Shown in pieces: positions 14,242-25,560 of a stretch of DNA of 64,000 nt. The position numbers and the translations under genes are program-made. The notes beneath the pieces are model-generated. The model had not been told where the DNA came from. It searched no databases and saw nothing but the letters and a program-made list of their open reading frames with translations. Source of the stretch: Megamerina dolium (Eukaryota > Arthropoda > Insecta > Diptera > Megamerinidae); the NCBI GenBank assembly GCA_963854835.1, contig OY978530.1, positions 14,498,720-14,562,719 of the forward strand, in the 5' to 3' direction. Position 1 is the first letter of the stretch, and each line of letters begins with the position of its first letter.

Positions 14242-15480
14242 ATGATTGGACCAACAATACAAAATGAGCTTGTAATTCTTCTGCTTCGATTTCGACTAAA
14301 TCGGTTTGCGCTCACTGCCGACATCGTTAAAATGTGTAGGCAGGTGCTAGTAAGTGAAGAACATCGAAGGTTTCAGTATATTTTGTGGAGAAGTTTGCCT
14401 CATCGGGAAATCCAAATCTTTCAGCTTAATACGGTAACGTATGGAATGTCAGCCGCTCCATATCTTGCTGTACGAAGTCTGCACTATCTCGCCGATCAAT
14501 ATGCATCGGAATTCGTAATTGGTCATTTCATCTTTTTACGTTGACGACTTGCTGTGTTGTGCTGACTCGCTTACAGAGCTTTCACGTATTAAGCATGAGG
14601 TAACGGAATTGTTGAAATTAGATGGATTTGAGTTGGCGAAATGGCACTCCAACCATCAGCGTTTCAGGGGTGAACACACCGTAAAGGATTTGGACCTCGA
14701 TACTTCTGTGACTAGTGCACTTGGGCTTAAATGGGATCAAATTCAAGATAATTTTGTATTCTCTTTCCAACCAAAGCACTCTCTCGAGAATCGTGTTACG
14801 AAGATATCTATTCTATTTACTGCTTCGTCGCTGTTCCACCCACTTGGCCTGTTAGCACCAATAATTGTAACAGCAAAAATTCTTCTTCAGCAGTTATTGG
14901 TATTGAAACTCGATTGGGACGAATCGGTTCTCCCGGCTTGGCTAACATTCGTCAATAATTTGTCGAATCTTGCCTCGATAAAAATTCCAAGACATTGCTT
15001 GTCACCTGATATGAAATTCCTTCAGATACATGGATTCTGTTATCAATTCGTGCTTATGGCTGTGGGCTTTACACACTCATAGTAGAAAGCACTGGAATTG
15101 TTCGCGTTCATCTTCTGACAGCAAAGTCAAGAGTAGCATCCACTAAACGGCAATCGCTGCCAAGGCTGGAGCTTTGCGGTGCACTACTCCTTGCTAGACT
15201 CTTTACCAAAATTAAGCCAATTTTTACTAATTATCGTTTCGAAGTTTTTCTTTGGACAGACTCGCAGATTATGGTCCACTGGCTCCAGTTGCATTCGGCT
15301 ACATTCTCTGCTTTCGTTGGCAACAGAGTATCAGAAACACCAGATCTAACTGCAGAGACATGTGCCGACGAAGAGCAATCCAGCAGACATTGTGTCCAGA
15401 GGAAGCACGGCATTCGAACTCGCCACCACTATTTGGTATACTGGTTCTGCGTTTCTGTACGAAGACATAAGCAAATAGCC
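14242..15480 (+). pseudogene. BEL copy 1 RT palm and RNase H region
   Basis: The palm phrase LNTVTYGMSAAPYLAVRSL is read at about 14427-14483. The catalytic YVDDLLCCADS follows in another frame at about 14537. The post-RT region (LFHPLGLLAPIIVTAK, then LLTAKSRVAS and PRLELCGALLLARL) is broken by further frameshifts up to about 15345. Confidence 0.8.
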
Positions 15481-15538
15481 TAAACAACCAAGGGATGACG
15501 TCAATATGGGAATAGTAAATTCGGAAATGCGAAAATAA

Positions 15539-16790
15539 ATGTTCAAAGTAACTATTAGCAATAACTACATTCTCGAAAATCGCGACAGATGCAGTTGTCA
15601 CACTCGTGAAATCCATCTGGTTGCTTGGGTGCTACGTTTTTGTGCAATGATTAAAAAGAATAGAACAAAATCGAGAAAGGACCCCTTTCTTCTGATAAAC
15701 CACGTCATGCTTTGCATTGTATTGTTTGGAATGTGCAACAACAACACTTTGCTGAAGATATTCATCTGTTGCAGAGAGAGTCAACTACAAAGAGCGCGCT
15801 ACGTCATTTAAACCCATTTCTGGACTCAACTCATGGATTTGCATTACTAAAGATTGGCGGGCGACTGGAATTAGCAGATTTTCCAGAAACACCCTATTTT
15901 GTTGTCAAGCAAATGTGAATTCGTCACACGTTACATTCGACATATTCACATCAAAAACTACCACACAGGACCTAGAGCGCTGGTAGCTTTAATTCGACTT
16001 CAATTTTGGATATTCAATACGCGTGATATTGCTAGGCGCACCGTCAAATCATGTATCCATTGTGTTCGATATAAACCAAAACTACTCCATTTAATGATGG
16101 GCAATCTACTTGTTGAACGTTTGACACCGTCTCGGCCGTTCGCACGCTGTGGCATCGATTTTTGCGGACCTATCAACGTGTATCTTCGTATTAAAGGCAA
16201 AGCACCCTACAAATGCTATATCGCTATTTTCGTGTGCTTCGCGACAAAGGCTGTGCACATCGAAGTCGTCTCAGATCTATCTACGGATGCATTTTTGGCA
16301 TCGCTTAAACGGATGATTGGACGGCGCGGTCTTCCATAAGATATATTCTGCGACAACGCAACAAAGTTTGCCGGCGCTTGCAGTAAACTTGCGGAACTGA
16401 AAGCTTTGATTTTCAATAGCGAAACTCAAGATGACATCGTTAAGTATTGTGCTAACGAATTTGGTAACTTTCATTTTATACCCCCTAGAGCACCTCATTT
16501 TGGCGGTATTTGTAAAGCTGCAGTAAAATCAGCCAAGGGTCATTTGAATCGCAGAATCATGAATGCTAGACTAACATTCGAAGAGCTCACGACGGTGTTG
16601 GTCGAAATAGAGGCTGTGCTTAATTCTCGTCCCATAGCACCCCTTTCATCCGACTCCAGCGACTACGAAGCTTTAACTCCAGGCCATTTGATAATCGGCA
16701 GTGCGCTGACATATCTTCCGTAGCGAACGGTATCAGACAATATCAACCACAACGAGAAATGGGCTAAAATCACATAGAAAAGCGACAAAG
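15539..16790 (+). pseudogene. BEL copy 1 integrase relic
   Basis: The zinc-finger region is recognisable from HIHIKNYHTGPRALVALI to CIHCVRYKPKLL. The catalytic-core start RPFARCGIDFCGPI lies at about 16135-16176, and [20 protein letters not shown] at about 16480-16540. A stop at 16337-16339 separates the first half from the second. The motifs match BEL copy 2 closely. Confidence 0.82.
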
Positions 16791-16794
16791 GTTG

Positions 16795-17130
16795 ATTTTC
16801 AAAATCTGAATCAGGCCACGTTGAACTATTAACAAATGCCGTTGAGTTTTCTGGTGGCGCTTTTGTTCAACCATGATTATTAAATTAGTGAAAATATTAA
16901 AATATGCTATATTCAAAAATAAATATGTAAATTAAACATATACATGTAAATTTTGATCTAGATATATCCCAAAATATTTTACATCTTTCTTCTATCTCTC
17001 TCTCTTAGTGTGATCAGAAGCGACCCTTGGCTAATGCCAAACTAACTTTGACAGCGATGCATGATTTTTTATGATTTGTGAAGTAAAAACATGAATTCCG
17101 AGTATTTCGAAAAACGGATTTAAAGCAGTT
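16795..17130. other. AT-rich DNA, nothing recognised
   Basis: No ORF, TIR or LTR was recognised between the end of BEL copy 1 and the Tc1-like relic. Confidence 0.5.
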
Positions 17131-17940
17131 TTCTTAGCTCAAAACTAAGCATTTCAGAAGGTGCCAAAGTTACGAAAAAGTCCAAGTCATTCGTCCAGAA
17201 TTGGGTAACGCAATGGAAGCATGAAAAAATGTAAACGACCGTCCAAATATTACGCCAAACATGGCAACAACATCACGCCAAGAGCAGCAGATTGTTCACT
17301 TCTTCGAACAAAACACTTCAGCTAATTCAGTGCATTCCGCCGCCCAACGCTTGTGACGCCGTAGTATACAGGCATCGCAATCAACAATACGAAGCAGCTC
17401 ATTGCAACATCAGTTAGTATATCGGTTGACGATGTAAAAACCTTTGTTGACAGACGCCGATAACGTTGCTGCAACAATACGTTATACCATTTTACTGATG
17501 CAGTTTTTCTTCAGATGAACGCTACAAACCGATGGCTTGAAGGATTTGAATTAACTTGCATGCAGCTAAAATATTTTCAATGTTCTTTATGTTGCTGGAT
17601 AGTCGAACTATTTACTTACAATCATGTACTAGCAGCTGCTGTGTTATAGAGTGCAACTTGAAATTTACACACCGATTGAGGCAAATTATTTACACCAATG
17701 AATCATCGTTTTGGTTATCAAATCCATTGACTCGTACTTGATGTACAGCAAACAGGACACAGAAACTTCATGTTTACAGTGTCTTTCGTGGACGTGGATT
17801 TGGGACATTCATCACATACACATTTTGAAGTTTGAAGCAGCTTGGCGCTTTCATTCAATACCATTACCGCACTTTTCCACCGGATACTGGACTGAGCCAA
17901 AGTATGCCTAGCCGTTGTTCCCGAGTTATCGAGAATCAAG
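17130..17940 (+). pseudogene. Possible Tc1/mariner-type transposase relic
   Basis: Short phrases in different frames are reminiscent of Tc1-like transposases: an LRRRSIQASQSTIRSSSLQH-like helix-turn-helix stretch (about 17350-17410), YTNESSFWLSN (about 17690-17722), which resembles the first catalytic DESxF block, and a following VFRGRGFGT stretch (about 17784). The frame is shredded and no TIRs were seen, so the call rests on weak motif resemblance. Confidence 0.35.
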
Positions 17941-18113
17941 GAGAGTATATAAAATATTGATGTTGTTGTGCATTAACTAAGAGAACAATAAAGCACACTA
18001 TGAAAACAGATCAGACAGAGTATCATTTTTGTGATTATTTCCCATCTATTTTCTACCGCAAATCATAATCTTCATGTATTAGTATATAAAGATCTAACTT
18101 TTGGGCTAAACTA

Positions 18114-18630
18114 TGTTGCGCAGTGAAAATTGGGAAGGACCTCTCCCCACCGTTTAATACCGAACGGGGTTTCAGACAAGGTGATTCGTTATCGTGCGAC
18201 ATCTTCAATCTTATTATGGAGAAAATAATACGAGCTGCTGATCTACGACATAATGGCACTATCTTCAACAAAAGTGTTATGCTGTTAGCGTATGCCGACG
18301 ATATTGACATAATCGGTATGAACATGCGAGCAGTCAGTGCAGCATTCTCAGAGTCGCGTCGGATGGGTCTCACGGTGAACGAGGGCAAGACGAAGTATCT
18401 AGTGTCAACAAACAAAGAGTCCCGGCGTCTTGGACAGCACGTCACTGTTGACAACTACGCTTTTGAAGTAGTAAGGGACTTTGTCTATCTTGGAACCAGC
18501 ATTAACAGCAGTAATGACGTCAGCTTGGAGATCATGCGTAGGATAACTCTTGCTAACAGGTGTTACTTTGGGCTGAGTAAGCAATTGAGAAGTCGAGCCC
18601 TCTCTCGAAGAACGAAAACTACACTCTACA
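18114..18630 (+). pseudogene. LINE family A, copy 2 (RT fragment)
   Basis: The fragment covers the RT palm only: GFRQGDSLSCDIFNLIMEKIIRAADL, the catalytic AYADDIDIIGMN and the following VNEGKTKYLVSTNKESRR up to RSRALSRRTKTTLY. It is open over 202 codons, but only because the ORF runs on into unrelated sequence. It keeps the motif order lost in copies 3 and 5, and carries a 12-base deletion before SRRMGLTVNEG. It ends abruptly at 18630 against a minus-strand mariner piece. Confidence 0.88.
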
Positions 18631-18715
18631 CGGCTACGTCTCAAATGGTCCATCCGTTGAGTCCAATTTTCGATGACTTGTTTTTGCATAAGCTGTATTT
18701 TGTACGCTTTCAATT
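18631..18715 (-). pseudogene. C-terminal fragment of DD41D-type mariner transposase
   Basis: Read on the minus strand this gives QVIENWTQRMDHLRRS, which matches in position and character the VVENYLKRIDACNNSRGG tail of the mariner at 48747-50047. It is a very short relic butted against LINE A copy 2. Confidence 0.5.
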
Positions 18716-18728
18716 TAAGATGAGAATC

Positions 18729-18767
18729 TAATAAGAGAATATGATTCGTGTACATATTTGTGTATGT

Positions 18768-18817
<50 letters not shown>

Positions 18818-18876
18818 GTTAGTAAGTATGAGCACAAGCTGGGATAAAGATGTACACGAATCATATTCTCTTATTA
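18729..18876. repeat. (TG)n microsatellite inside a perfect 27-bp inverted repeat
   Basis: The arm at 18729-18755 (TAATAAGAGAATATGATTCG then TGTACAT) is the exact reverse complement of 18850-18876. The ~94-base loop consists mainly of a (TG)n array at about 18760-18815. A transcript or single strand could fold into a hairpin with the microsatellite in the loop. Confidence 0.9.
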
Positions 18877-19044
18877 AATATATGACCCGATGGGAATTGT
18901 TCCGCTTACTACTATGGTTTAAATTTAGATGATCAGCTTTCAGAAAAGTTGCCTTTGTGTTGATGTAGCTTGATATGGGAGTTGTCATATTTGACTATTT
19001 TAAGTTTGCCAAGGTATGTATATATCGTGTCTGTAAGAAACAAT

Positions 19045-19710
19045 TTTTTTACATGGATTTGCCGAAGCACCGTCTGCTGCTTGTGCCGCTGTCCTCTATA
19101 GTCGACTAATGCTTAATGGTGCTGTCCTTTTGACATGACTAATATCGCTTATCCGAACATCACCAACAATTCCTATTTCAGAAATCTACCGTTGACCAGA
19201 TTCCGAAATTGTACTGCATTGGTTGGCTGCTTCACCAAGAAATTGGAATGTATTTGTGTGCAACCGTACAGAGAAAATTCTTGCGTTGTTCTTCGCATAC
19301 ATTAGCAACATGTACGTTCTGAACATAATCCAGCAGATTGCGCTTCACGAGGATTGCTATAATCCAAGTTGATCGAACACGAAATATGGTGGACAGAGCC
19401 AAATTGGCAATCAGGTCCTGAAAGTATCTGTCCAAAATCAAAGATGTCATTTACTTTGCACACAGCTCTCAGAGCAGCAGAACTTATAATTCAGACGGCC
19501 TTGTGTTCAACCGAATCTGCGATGTAGTTTTTGCTTTACGTTACAACAATCCAAAGTGTGTACAACAACAAGTATTTAGTGAAAAGTAGAGGCAACTCCA
19601 GCAGTCCAAACCCCTACACTCTAAGTCGAAGTTCATTACGTACACTTCATTTATTGACGACAACAGTCTGCTCTGCATGGCAGGACGTCAGAAGCATGCA
19701 ACTATAAACT
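19045..19710 (+). pseudogene. BEL/Pao pol relic, a different family
   Basis: In shifting frames one can read a GFAEAPSAACAAVLYSR-like RNase H start (about 19055-19106), SEIVLHWLAASPRNWNVFV (about 19200-19257), an HNPADCASRG-like phrase, and FIDDNSLLCMAGRQ (about 19650-19692). This is the order expected for the RNase H-to-integrase spacer of Pao/BEL elements. The sequence does not align closely with BEL copies 1 and 2. Confidence 0.6.
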
Positions 19711-19784
19711 ACAACATGTAATATGCAATTTTGTTACCTACGCATACGAATGTTTCATTAATTATCATTAGGTACATTCATGAA

Positions 19785-19788
<4 letters not shown>

Positions 19789-19873
<85 letters not shown>

Positions 19874-19883
19874 CATATATTAT

Positions 19884-19934
<51 letters not shown>
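19789..19934. repeat. (TA)n microsatellite
   Basis: TA array with a few AAT and CATA interruptions in otherwise featureless AT-rich DNA. Confidence 0.96.
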
Positions 19935-19935
<1 letters not shown>

Positions 19936-20039
19936 AATAACTAAAAGCAATATCATGTAAGTATGTATATACTTATGTACATACAAACCCGATTATGTGT
20001 GGTTTGTTGTGGGAATAAACAAACCAAAACCAAAAACAG

Positions 20040-20560
20040 TTGACTGTTTTTTTCTTCTCGAGTTCTTATCAAATGATGTGAAAATGGGTAGAAGAAGGAG
20101 AAGGTTTAACGTGAGTACCTGCCTGGAAGGCCTATCTCACGGCGCTCAAAGCACAACGTATCAGAATTAAGCGTCGATAAGCGCCCCCCAGGACTAGAAG
20201 GCAACGACTTCTAGCCCTGAGGTACCAATTTGGGGTGCGTGAATGGCCGCACTACCCACCCTTGGTAAGGATCGAGGCCTATCTTAAACCTGTGCTGGAC
20301 TATGGGGTCCAGCACCCGGTTGAGAGTGCAACTCCACACCAAGCAACGTGCTCTACCCGCGTACCTTTGGGTATAAACCACAGCCACCACGAAGCTCCCC
20401 GAAGGGCCGTTCCCAACGATCAGGTTAGAGCAAGTTCCAAGGGCTCCTGATCCCCGTGGTAGATTAAAGTCTCCGGTCGGACTTCGTAGCCGAAGCTACT
20501 ACCAGTTGAGCTACCATTCAGCTCCAGACTGGTGGCCAAAGAAAACAAATATACACTCCA
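20040..20560. other. GC-richer segment of unknown identity
   Basis: This ~500-base segment is clearly richer in G and C than its surroundings and has no long ORF. It contains short self-complementary stretches, such as CTAGAAGGCAACGACTTCTAG (20197-20217) and GGACTTCGTAGCCGAAGCTAC near 20480-20500. On the minus strand there is an A-box-like TGGTAGCTCAACTGG (20502-20516), but I see no clear B box. It lies directly 3' of the R1-clade LINE and may be its 3' UTR or an unrelated structured or tRNA-derived repeat. Confidence 0.4.
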
Positions 20561-20984
20561 CCGATAGTAATAAATAACGAATAATAAATAACAGTAATTA
20601 AAGCTAAGCAACAATGAATAATTAATTACGAAAATAAGCTTAAATAACAATTTAACAATTTAATAAACAACAGGTACCAGCCAGGCCGCTAGAGGTAATT
20701 GTTTCATCGCAAAGCGAACGGCTGTGCCTCGGCTCACAGTCAGCGGCCAAGTGCTGGCACCTTCCCACCCATTGACAAAATTGATGTTTCGACAGAAACC
20801 CACATAGTGACCCCCAAAGACGTTGTCCCAAGTTTGTGGGAGCTGCATGAAGCAGCAACCCAGAACACAACGCCCGCGAAGCGACACCGGGAGACGTCGA
20901 ACGGAAGCCCGAGTCCCCCCAGACCCACCCAAATGAAATAACGCATTCACACGTACCCCCAAAAGAAAACATGCACACACAAGG

Positions 20985-23900
20985 CTATTCAGACTGCCTT
21001 GCCATGAGTCTTCTCCGTTTAAATACCAAACACGCAAAATTACTTAAAGCTAAAACATGGACATCACTAGCTAAGATATTGGAGAAACACCACTGCCCGT
21101 CACTGCGTGTGATCCCCATTCCATCCAGATCTCTGAACTCCGAGTAAATGGGGCACACACACAGGACGTGCAACCAGTCCTCCACATCTGCACCACACAT
21201 ACACCCCTCGCTATCACTCAAATGTCTACCAAACAAAAACGCATTCAAACTACCATGGCCCGTCAGCAGGAAACCAAGGCTCAGGTTGAAACCAAAGTCC
21301 GGATTCCCCACTAACGCGCGCACCTCCGGGACAAAACTATAAGTCACACGACCGCTGGGACTGTTATCCCAGCGATCCTGCCACTTTGACAACACACATT
21401 CACTAAACATGCGCTTATATTCAGAATACCCACGCAACAAGTCACTACCGGACACCCAACCAGACCGCAGCACGGGCTCATTCATTCCCCTCCTGAGAAA
21501 GAAGGACAGAGCACGCTCCGTCACGACTAGGTCAAGAGGAGGCACACCCATCAACACTTGCATTGCCTCCGTAGAGACATACAGGTAGACAAGCTAATAA
21601 TACAACACGTTGACACGAACACACTTTCGCTCGGCCAGCAACCTGCATGGCCGTCTCGTACCATATAGATGACCCGAACGTGGCGCAAGCCACGAACAGA
21701 CCACGATACACGATACGGACGGCACGCCGGCTGAGGCCCCAATCACACCTAACAATGCGGCGCACTTGCCCCACAACATTCAACAAACGCTTCCTAATGC
21801 ACACAGTATGATGTAGAAAGTTAAGGCGCTCACCCATAGTAACCCCCAAGTATTTGACCTCCGTCGCATACTTGAGGGAACTGCCGTTCACACTGATGGT
21901 AGGCGGGCGAGACGACGACAACTTGCCTTTAAGCAACATCATCACCGTCTTGTCCGCCGACACATCCACACCCACACCAGAACCCCATTCATGGACAACC
22001 TGCAGCAGATCTTGACCTATCCTTTCGATACTGGCTCTAGATTGGCCCTCTACTAATATCAAAAGATCGTCCGCGTACGCCAACACCTACACAACACCTC
22101 TAGCTGATGCAACAGAGAATCCATCATGAGGTTCCATATAAATGGACCACATATGGACCTCTGCGGACAGCCACGCACCACACTAACATCAACGCTATCA
22201 TTCACACCGAACACACATGCCCTTCTGTCGGAAAAATAGCTCTTCCACAGGCTAATCTCCCGACAGTCGAGCTCAATCAAACGCTGAATCACTCTATCCC
22301 AGCGCAGGTAATCAAACGCACCCTTAAAATCAATGAAAACACTTAAAACATACTTGCTCGTAGAGCCACGCACAGAATCTTTCACGTACATCCACGCATC
22401 CTCAACACTCCGACCCGAACGAAAACCAAACTGCCTATCCGAAAGCTGACCAATACTCTCCTGAAGCCGTTCCACCATGACCCGTTCCAGCACCTTGCCA
22501 AGCACCGGTAAGAGACTGATGGCCCGATAAGACCGGGGATTACTCCGGACCTTATCAAGAGACTTCAGGAGAACTACCACCCTAGCTATTTTCCACTCGC
22601 GTGGAAAAATACCCTCCCATATGCACTTATCGAAGATGGCCTCCAAGTATTCCGGGATGGTCTTCCACAGATGCTTACACATCTCGCCAGTCAGCCCTTC
22701 AATACCCGGAGAACGCCTCGACCTAACCAGGCTAAATGCATAGTCTAACTCACTCGTCTCTAACGGAGGAATCGGTCTCTCCTCAAGAGGAGGTACCGGT
22801 TCCACCGCCCTGGGAAAAACTCATTCAAGAGGACGTTCATGCACCCCCTCCATGTTGATATCATCGTTCTACCAACACGGAGTACGCTTACATCCGTATT
22901 CTTCTTCGCGCGGAAAATCTTATACACTTTTCCCCAGGGATCGTCCCTATTATCCATAACAAAACTACGCCAATCCTCTTCCTTAACACGAACAATCATT
23001 TCCTTGTAGACATTCATCTCCCTACAGAACTCACTCCTGCACTGGGATACACCCTCCGAAGCGTCCCGCCGAGCGCGCTGGAAACGTCTTCGCAGCCGCC
23101 GGACGAGGCGCTTCTGGAGGGTGAGTTTACTGGTCCACCACTTCACACGCTTCCACCTATCAAAAGTCCTATCATTCACCTGCCAAACACAACTATTCAA
23201 GAACTCAATTTGCTCATCTAGAGACTTATCGCTAAACACGCTCACCGAAGTCTCACACACAATCTCACGAACATTCTCACAAAAACGCACCCAATTCACG
23301 CCGCAAGTACGCCACCGTCTAACATTAAACATAAAATTGGACACACCAGTGGTAGGGGTAGCTACCACAATCTCAATCAAGTTGTGATCACTAGCCCCCC
23401 ACCGGCCATTAATACACCAATCAAACTCAAACATTCTCCGTGCTGCATCATTCACCAAAGTTACATCAATATCACTACCACCACCCAGGCTAGAGAACGT
23501 GAAATACTCGGACGGAACGTTTAAAACATGCAAACCCTTAGCAACTACCCAGTCACTCAGAACGACCCCTCGACTGTGGTTCTGATATCCAAGCGATTGC
23601 TGGGACATCTTACTGAACCACAGCGAGGAGGCTGCGTTCGCATCTAAGCCTATGATAACAGGCGTGCTGTTAATCAAGATATGGCTCGATGCTCAGACTA
23701 AACTTAAAGTAGCTGCTTACGACAACCATACTACCAAACGAATATTCTATTCTAACACACACACCCCAATCAGACGCATTAACAAGGATACATTCAACGT
23801 CGACGCATTCACCACGACTGCAGCACCGCACTTAAGATCCGGGAATACCCGCACAGAGCTGGGCAGTCCCTGGACCGCGCCATTGTTTGCGTACGGCTCT

Positions 23901-24004
23901 TGGATCATCGCAATGCTGCAACTGTGAGCGAGCATCGTCCCACCTAACTCACACATAACGGGGTAAGACCCATGGCAATTGATCTGAAAGATCTTGACAA
24001 CCAT
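20985..24004 (-). pseudogene. R1-clade LINE ORF2: endonuclease and reverse transcriptase, frameshifted
   Basis: ORF2 begins with the ATG at 24004-24002, overlapping the ORF1 stop. The endonuclease opens with KIFQINCHGS and MIQEPYANNG, and continues after a disturbed stretch (about 23677-23755, apparently two compensating indels) with IIGLDANAASSLW and GASDHNLIEI. RT phrases include AISLLPVLGKVLERVMVERL, QFGFRSGRSVEDAW, SVFIDFKGAFDYLRWD and the catalytic AYADDLLIL (about 22080). The C-terminus has CMCGADVEDWLHVLCVC, the Cys/His motif common to this clade. Frameshifts lie near 22800, 22090 and 21560, so no active enzyme is expected. Confidence 0.88.
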
Positions 24005-24006
24005 TA
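24002..24006 (-). promoter_or_regulatory. TAATG stop/start overlap between LINE ORF1 and ORF2
   Basis: Read on the minus strand the five bases are TAATG: TAA ends ORF1 and ATG opens ORF2, sharing one A. In the R1-clade element SART1 the same arrangement is known to allow ORF2 translation by reinitiation after ORF1. The same use here is inferred. Confidence 0.75.
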
Positions 24007-25218
24007 ATGCCTGGCATTGGAACGAGCAACAATGGCCGCATACACCGGGCAATCCAGTGTCATCATAAGATGGTCAGCTGGCTTACCCTTAAAGGCACAG
24101 TTGCGACAATGCATTGCATTGCGGCAACTCGCCACGCGATGCCCCTGCTGCCCGCACCGACGACAGACATCTTCCCTAGCCTTGCAATCGGCCACGCGGT
24201 GGTCGAAACCCATACATCTAAAGCAGCCGGGCATCAGGCTGGATGGACGCACCCTGAACGAGAACCACTTGATGTAGCAGCGGCCGTTCGTCAGGAGGGT
24301 CGACACCACCGCATCGGATCCCTCCAACACGTCGTTCACTGGCGCACCGTCACTCTTCCAGGGTGAGCTCACCAGTCTGACACCCTGCTTGAAAGCCGCC
24401 GGCGACATGCTCTCCTTGAAGTTCATCTCGAAGAGCTCCTGCATGAAATCGTCAGGAGTGATCTCCGGATGAACCCCCTGGACAGCAACTCGCGCGCCTC
24501 GCATCTCGTTCACACAAACACTTAACCCCAATTCTTCGAACTTGGCGTTCTTCGCCACCCGATCGCGCTCCGCGACCGAGGGGGTCCGGATCACCGCTCC
24601 CCCGCCCTTAACGGGACGCACCTCATGCACCCTGACTTTAAGCGTAGGGCCAACTTCATCGACAACTTTTCGAACCATTTCGTCGGACGTTTGGTTCTTA
24701 CTTCTCACGACGAGCGACCACGTCTCCACCGGCTTCGACACAACCGGTGTCGGCAACGCCCGTGCAGGCGGCAGGGGCGCGCGAGAAGACGGCGGAGGCG
24801 CAGCCGCAGCAGCTCCGGCACACTCTTTGTACGCCTTAAGCTGGCCCTTTAATTCCGCGTTTTCTACCATGAGGTGCATCAGATGCGCCTCGAATTCCCC
24901 AACATACTTCAATACCCTCCCCGCAGCTCCCACAAACTTACCCTCATCTCCTAATAGCACCTCGGTGATCTTCGCACTCAGTTTCTTCAGTGCTGCCGGT
25001 ATGTCACCACTCATTGCACTGCCACAAATTTCATTGTTCACAAAACTGCCACTGGTTTTATTATTCTTAATTTTACGCGGCGCCGTCGCGAGATGACGAA
25101 TGCAATTTGACGAGCCTAAGGTTTGCACCTCTGCACCGGTAGTGACGTCAGACTCAGTCGGCGCCTGAGTGTCACTTCCACTACGCGGACGTCCCCTTTT
25201 CCTAAGTGGCATTGCCAC
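24004..25218 (-). CDS. R1-clade LINE ORF1 (Gag-like, three CCHC zinc knuckles)
   Basis: This uninterrupted 404-residue ORF has an alanine/proline-rich middle (around residues 135-165) and a C-terminal zinc-knuckle cluster. The first knuckle is CFRCMGFDHRVADC, the second CRRCGQQGHRVASC, and the third CRNCAFKGKPADHLMMTLDC. ORF1 proteins of this clade bind element RNA and form the ribonucleoprotein used in target-primed reverse transcription. The Met at 25218 is the first in frame. The stop codon overlaps the ORF2 start as TAATG (24006-24002). That ORF1 is intact while ORF2 is broken suggests the copy is not very old. Confidence 0.88.
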   Translation of the reverse strand: MAMPLRKRGRPRSGSDTQAPTESDVTTGAEVQTLGSSNCIRHLATAPRKIKNNKTSGSFVNNEICGSAMSGDIPAALKKLSAKITEVLLGDEGKFVGAAGRVLKYVGEFEAHLMHLMVENAELKGQLKAYKECAGAAAAAPPPSSRAPLPPARALPTPVVSKPVETWSLVVRSKNQTSDEMVRKVVDEVGPTLKVRVHEVRPVKGGGAVIRTPSVAERDRVAKNAKFEELGLSVCVNEMRGARVAVQGVHPEITPDDFMQELFEMNFKESMSPAAFKQGVRLVSSPWKSDGAPVNDVLEGSDAVVSTLLTNGRCYIKWFSFRVRPSSLMPGCFRCMGFDHRVADCKAREDVCRRCGQQGHRVASCRNAMHCRNCAFKGKPADHLMMTLDCPVYAAIVARSNARH

Positions 25219-25330
25219 AGAGAACTCTGAGTCTCACGAGTCACAAGAACAACAAGACACTAAGGGGAAAAGCAACAAAGAAGGTAGTCACTGCACTAAC
25301 AACGATATTTATATAAACTCCGCGAATTAA

Positions 25331-25520
25331 ATGGAGCGCTAGGGCTTCCGCGAATAAATAAACACAATGTTACAATGTAATGGTACTCTGCACAGAGCAC
25401 AAACAACTAACACAGCGGAGCGCTAGGGCTTCCGCGAATTTAAACACAACAATAAGTACAATGGAGCGCTAGGGCTCCCGCGAACAAAGGTCACTAAAGC
25501 ACAAACTCCGCGAATTATTG
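25331..25520 (-). repeat. Repeated blocks in R1-clade LINE 5' leader
   Basis: The block GGAGCGCTAGGGCTTCCGCG (plus strand) occurs at 25331-25354 and 25417-25438, with a one-base variant at 25461-25484. Shorter CTCCGCGAATTA pieces lie at about 25318 and 25505. They lie upstream of ORF1 and may be promoter repeats, as tandem 5' repeats are in other LINEs; this role is inference. Confidence 0.6.
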
Positions 25521-25560
25521 AGGCTCCGCTGACAACACAGAAACCACCAACAATAATGTA

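Larger units (their letters stand above)
20660..25560 (-). mobile_element. R1-clade non-LTR retrotransposon (minus strand)
   Basis: Two overlapping ORFs on the minus strand have the layout of R1/TRAS/SART-type LINEs: ORF1 with three CCHC zinc knuckles (25218-24004), then ORF2 with APE endonuclease, RT and a C-terminal Cys/His motif (24004-20985). The 5' leader (about 25300-25520) contains repeated GGAGCGCTAGGGC.TCCGCGAA blocks. No poly(A) is seen at the 3' end. It is not in recognisable 28S rDNA, the target of canonical R1. ORF1 is intact but ORF2 is broken by several frameshifts. Confidence 0.85.

Noticed and set aside
20040..20560. rDNA flank as R1 target
   Set aside because: I could not recognise 28S or other rRNA sequence, although the LINE belongs to the R1 clade.
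20652..20978. Minus-strand ORFs of 108 and 125 codons downstream of LINE ORF2
   Set aside because: They lie in the presumed LINE 3' UTR and show no domain; likely chance.
24542..25096. 184-codon plus-strand ORF
   Set aside because: It is antisense to the zinc-knuckle ORF1 of the R1-clade LINE and arises from its GC-rich codons.
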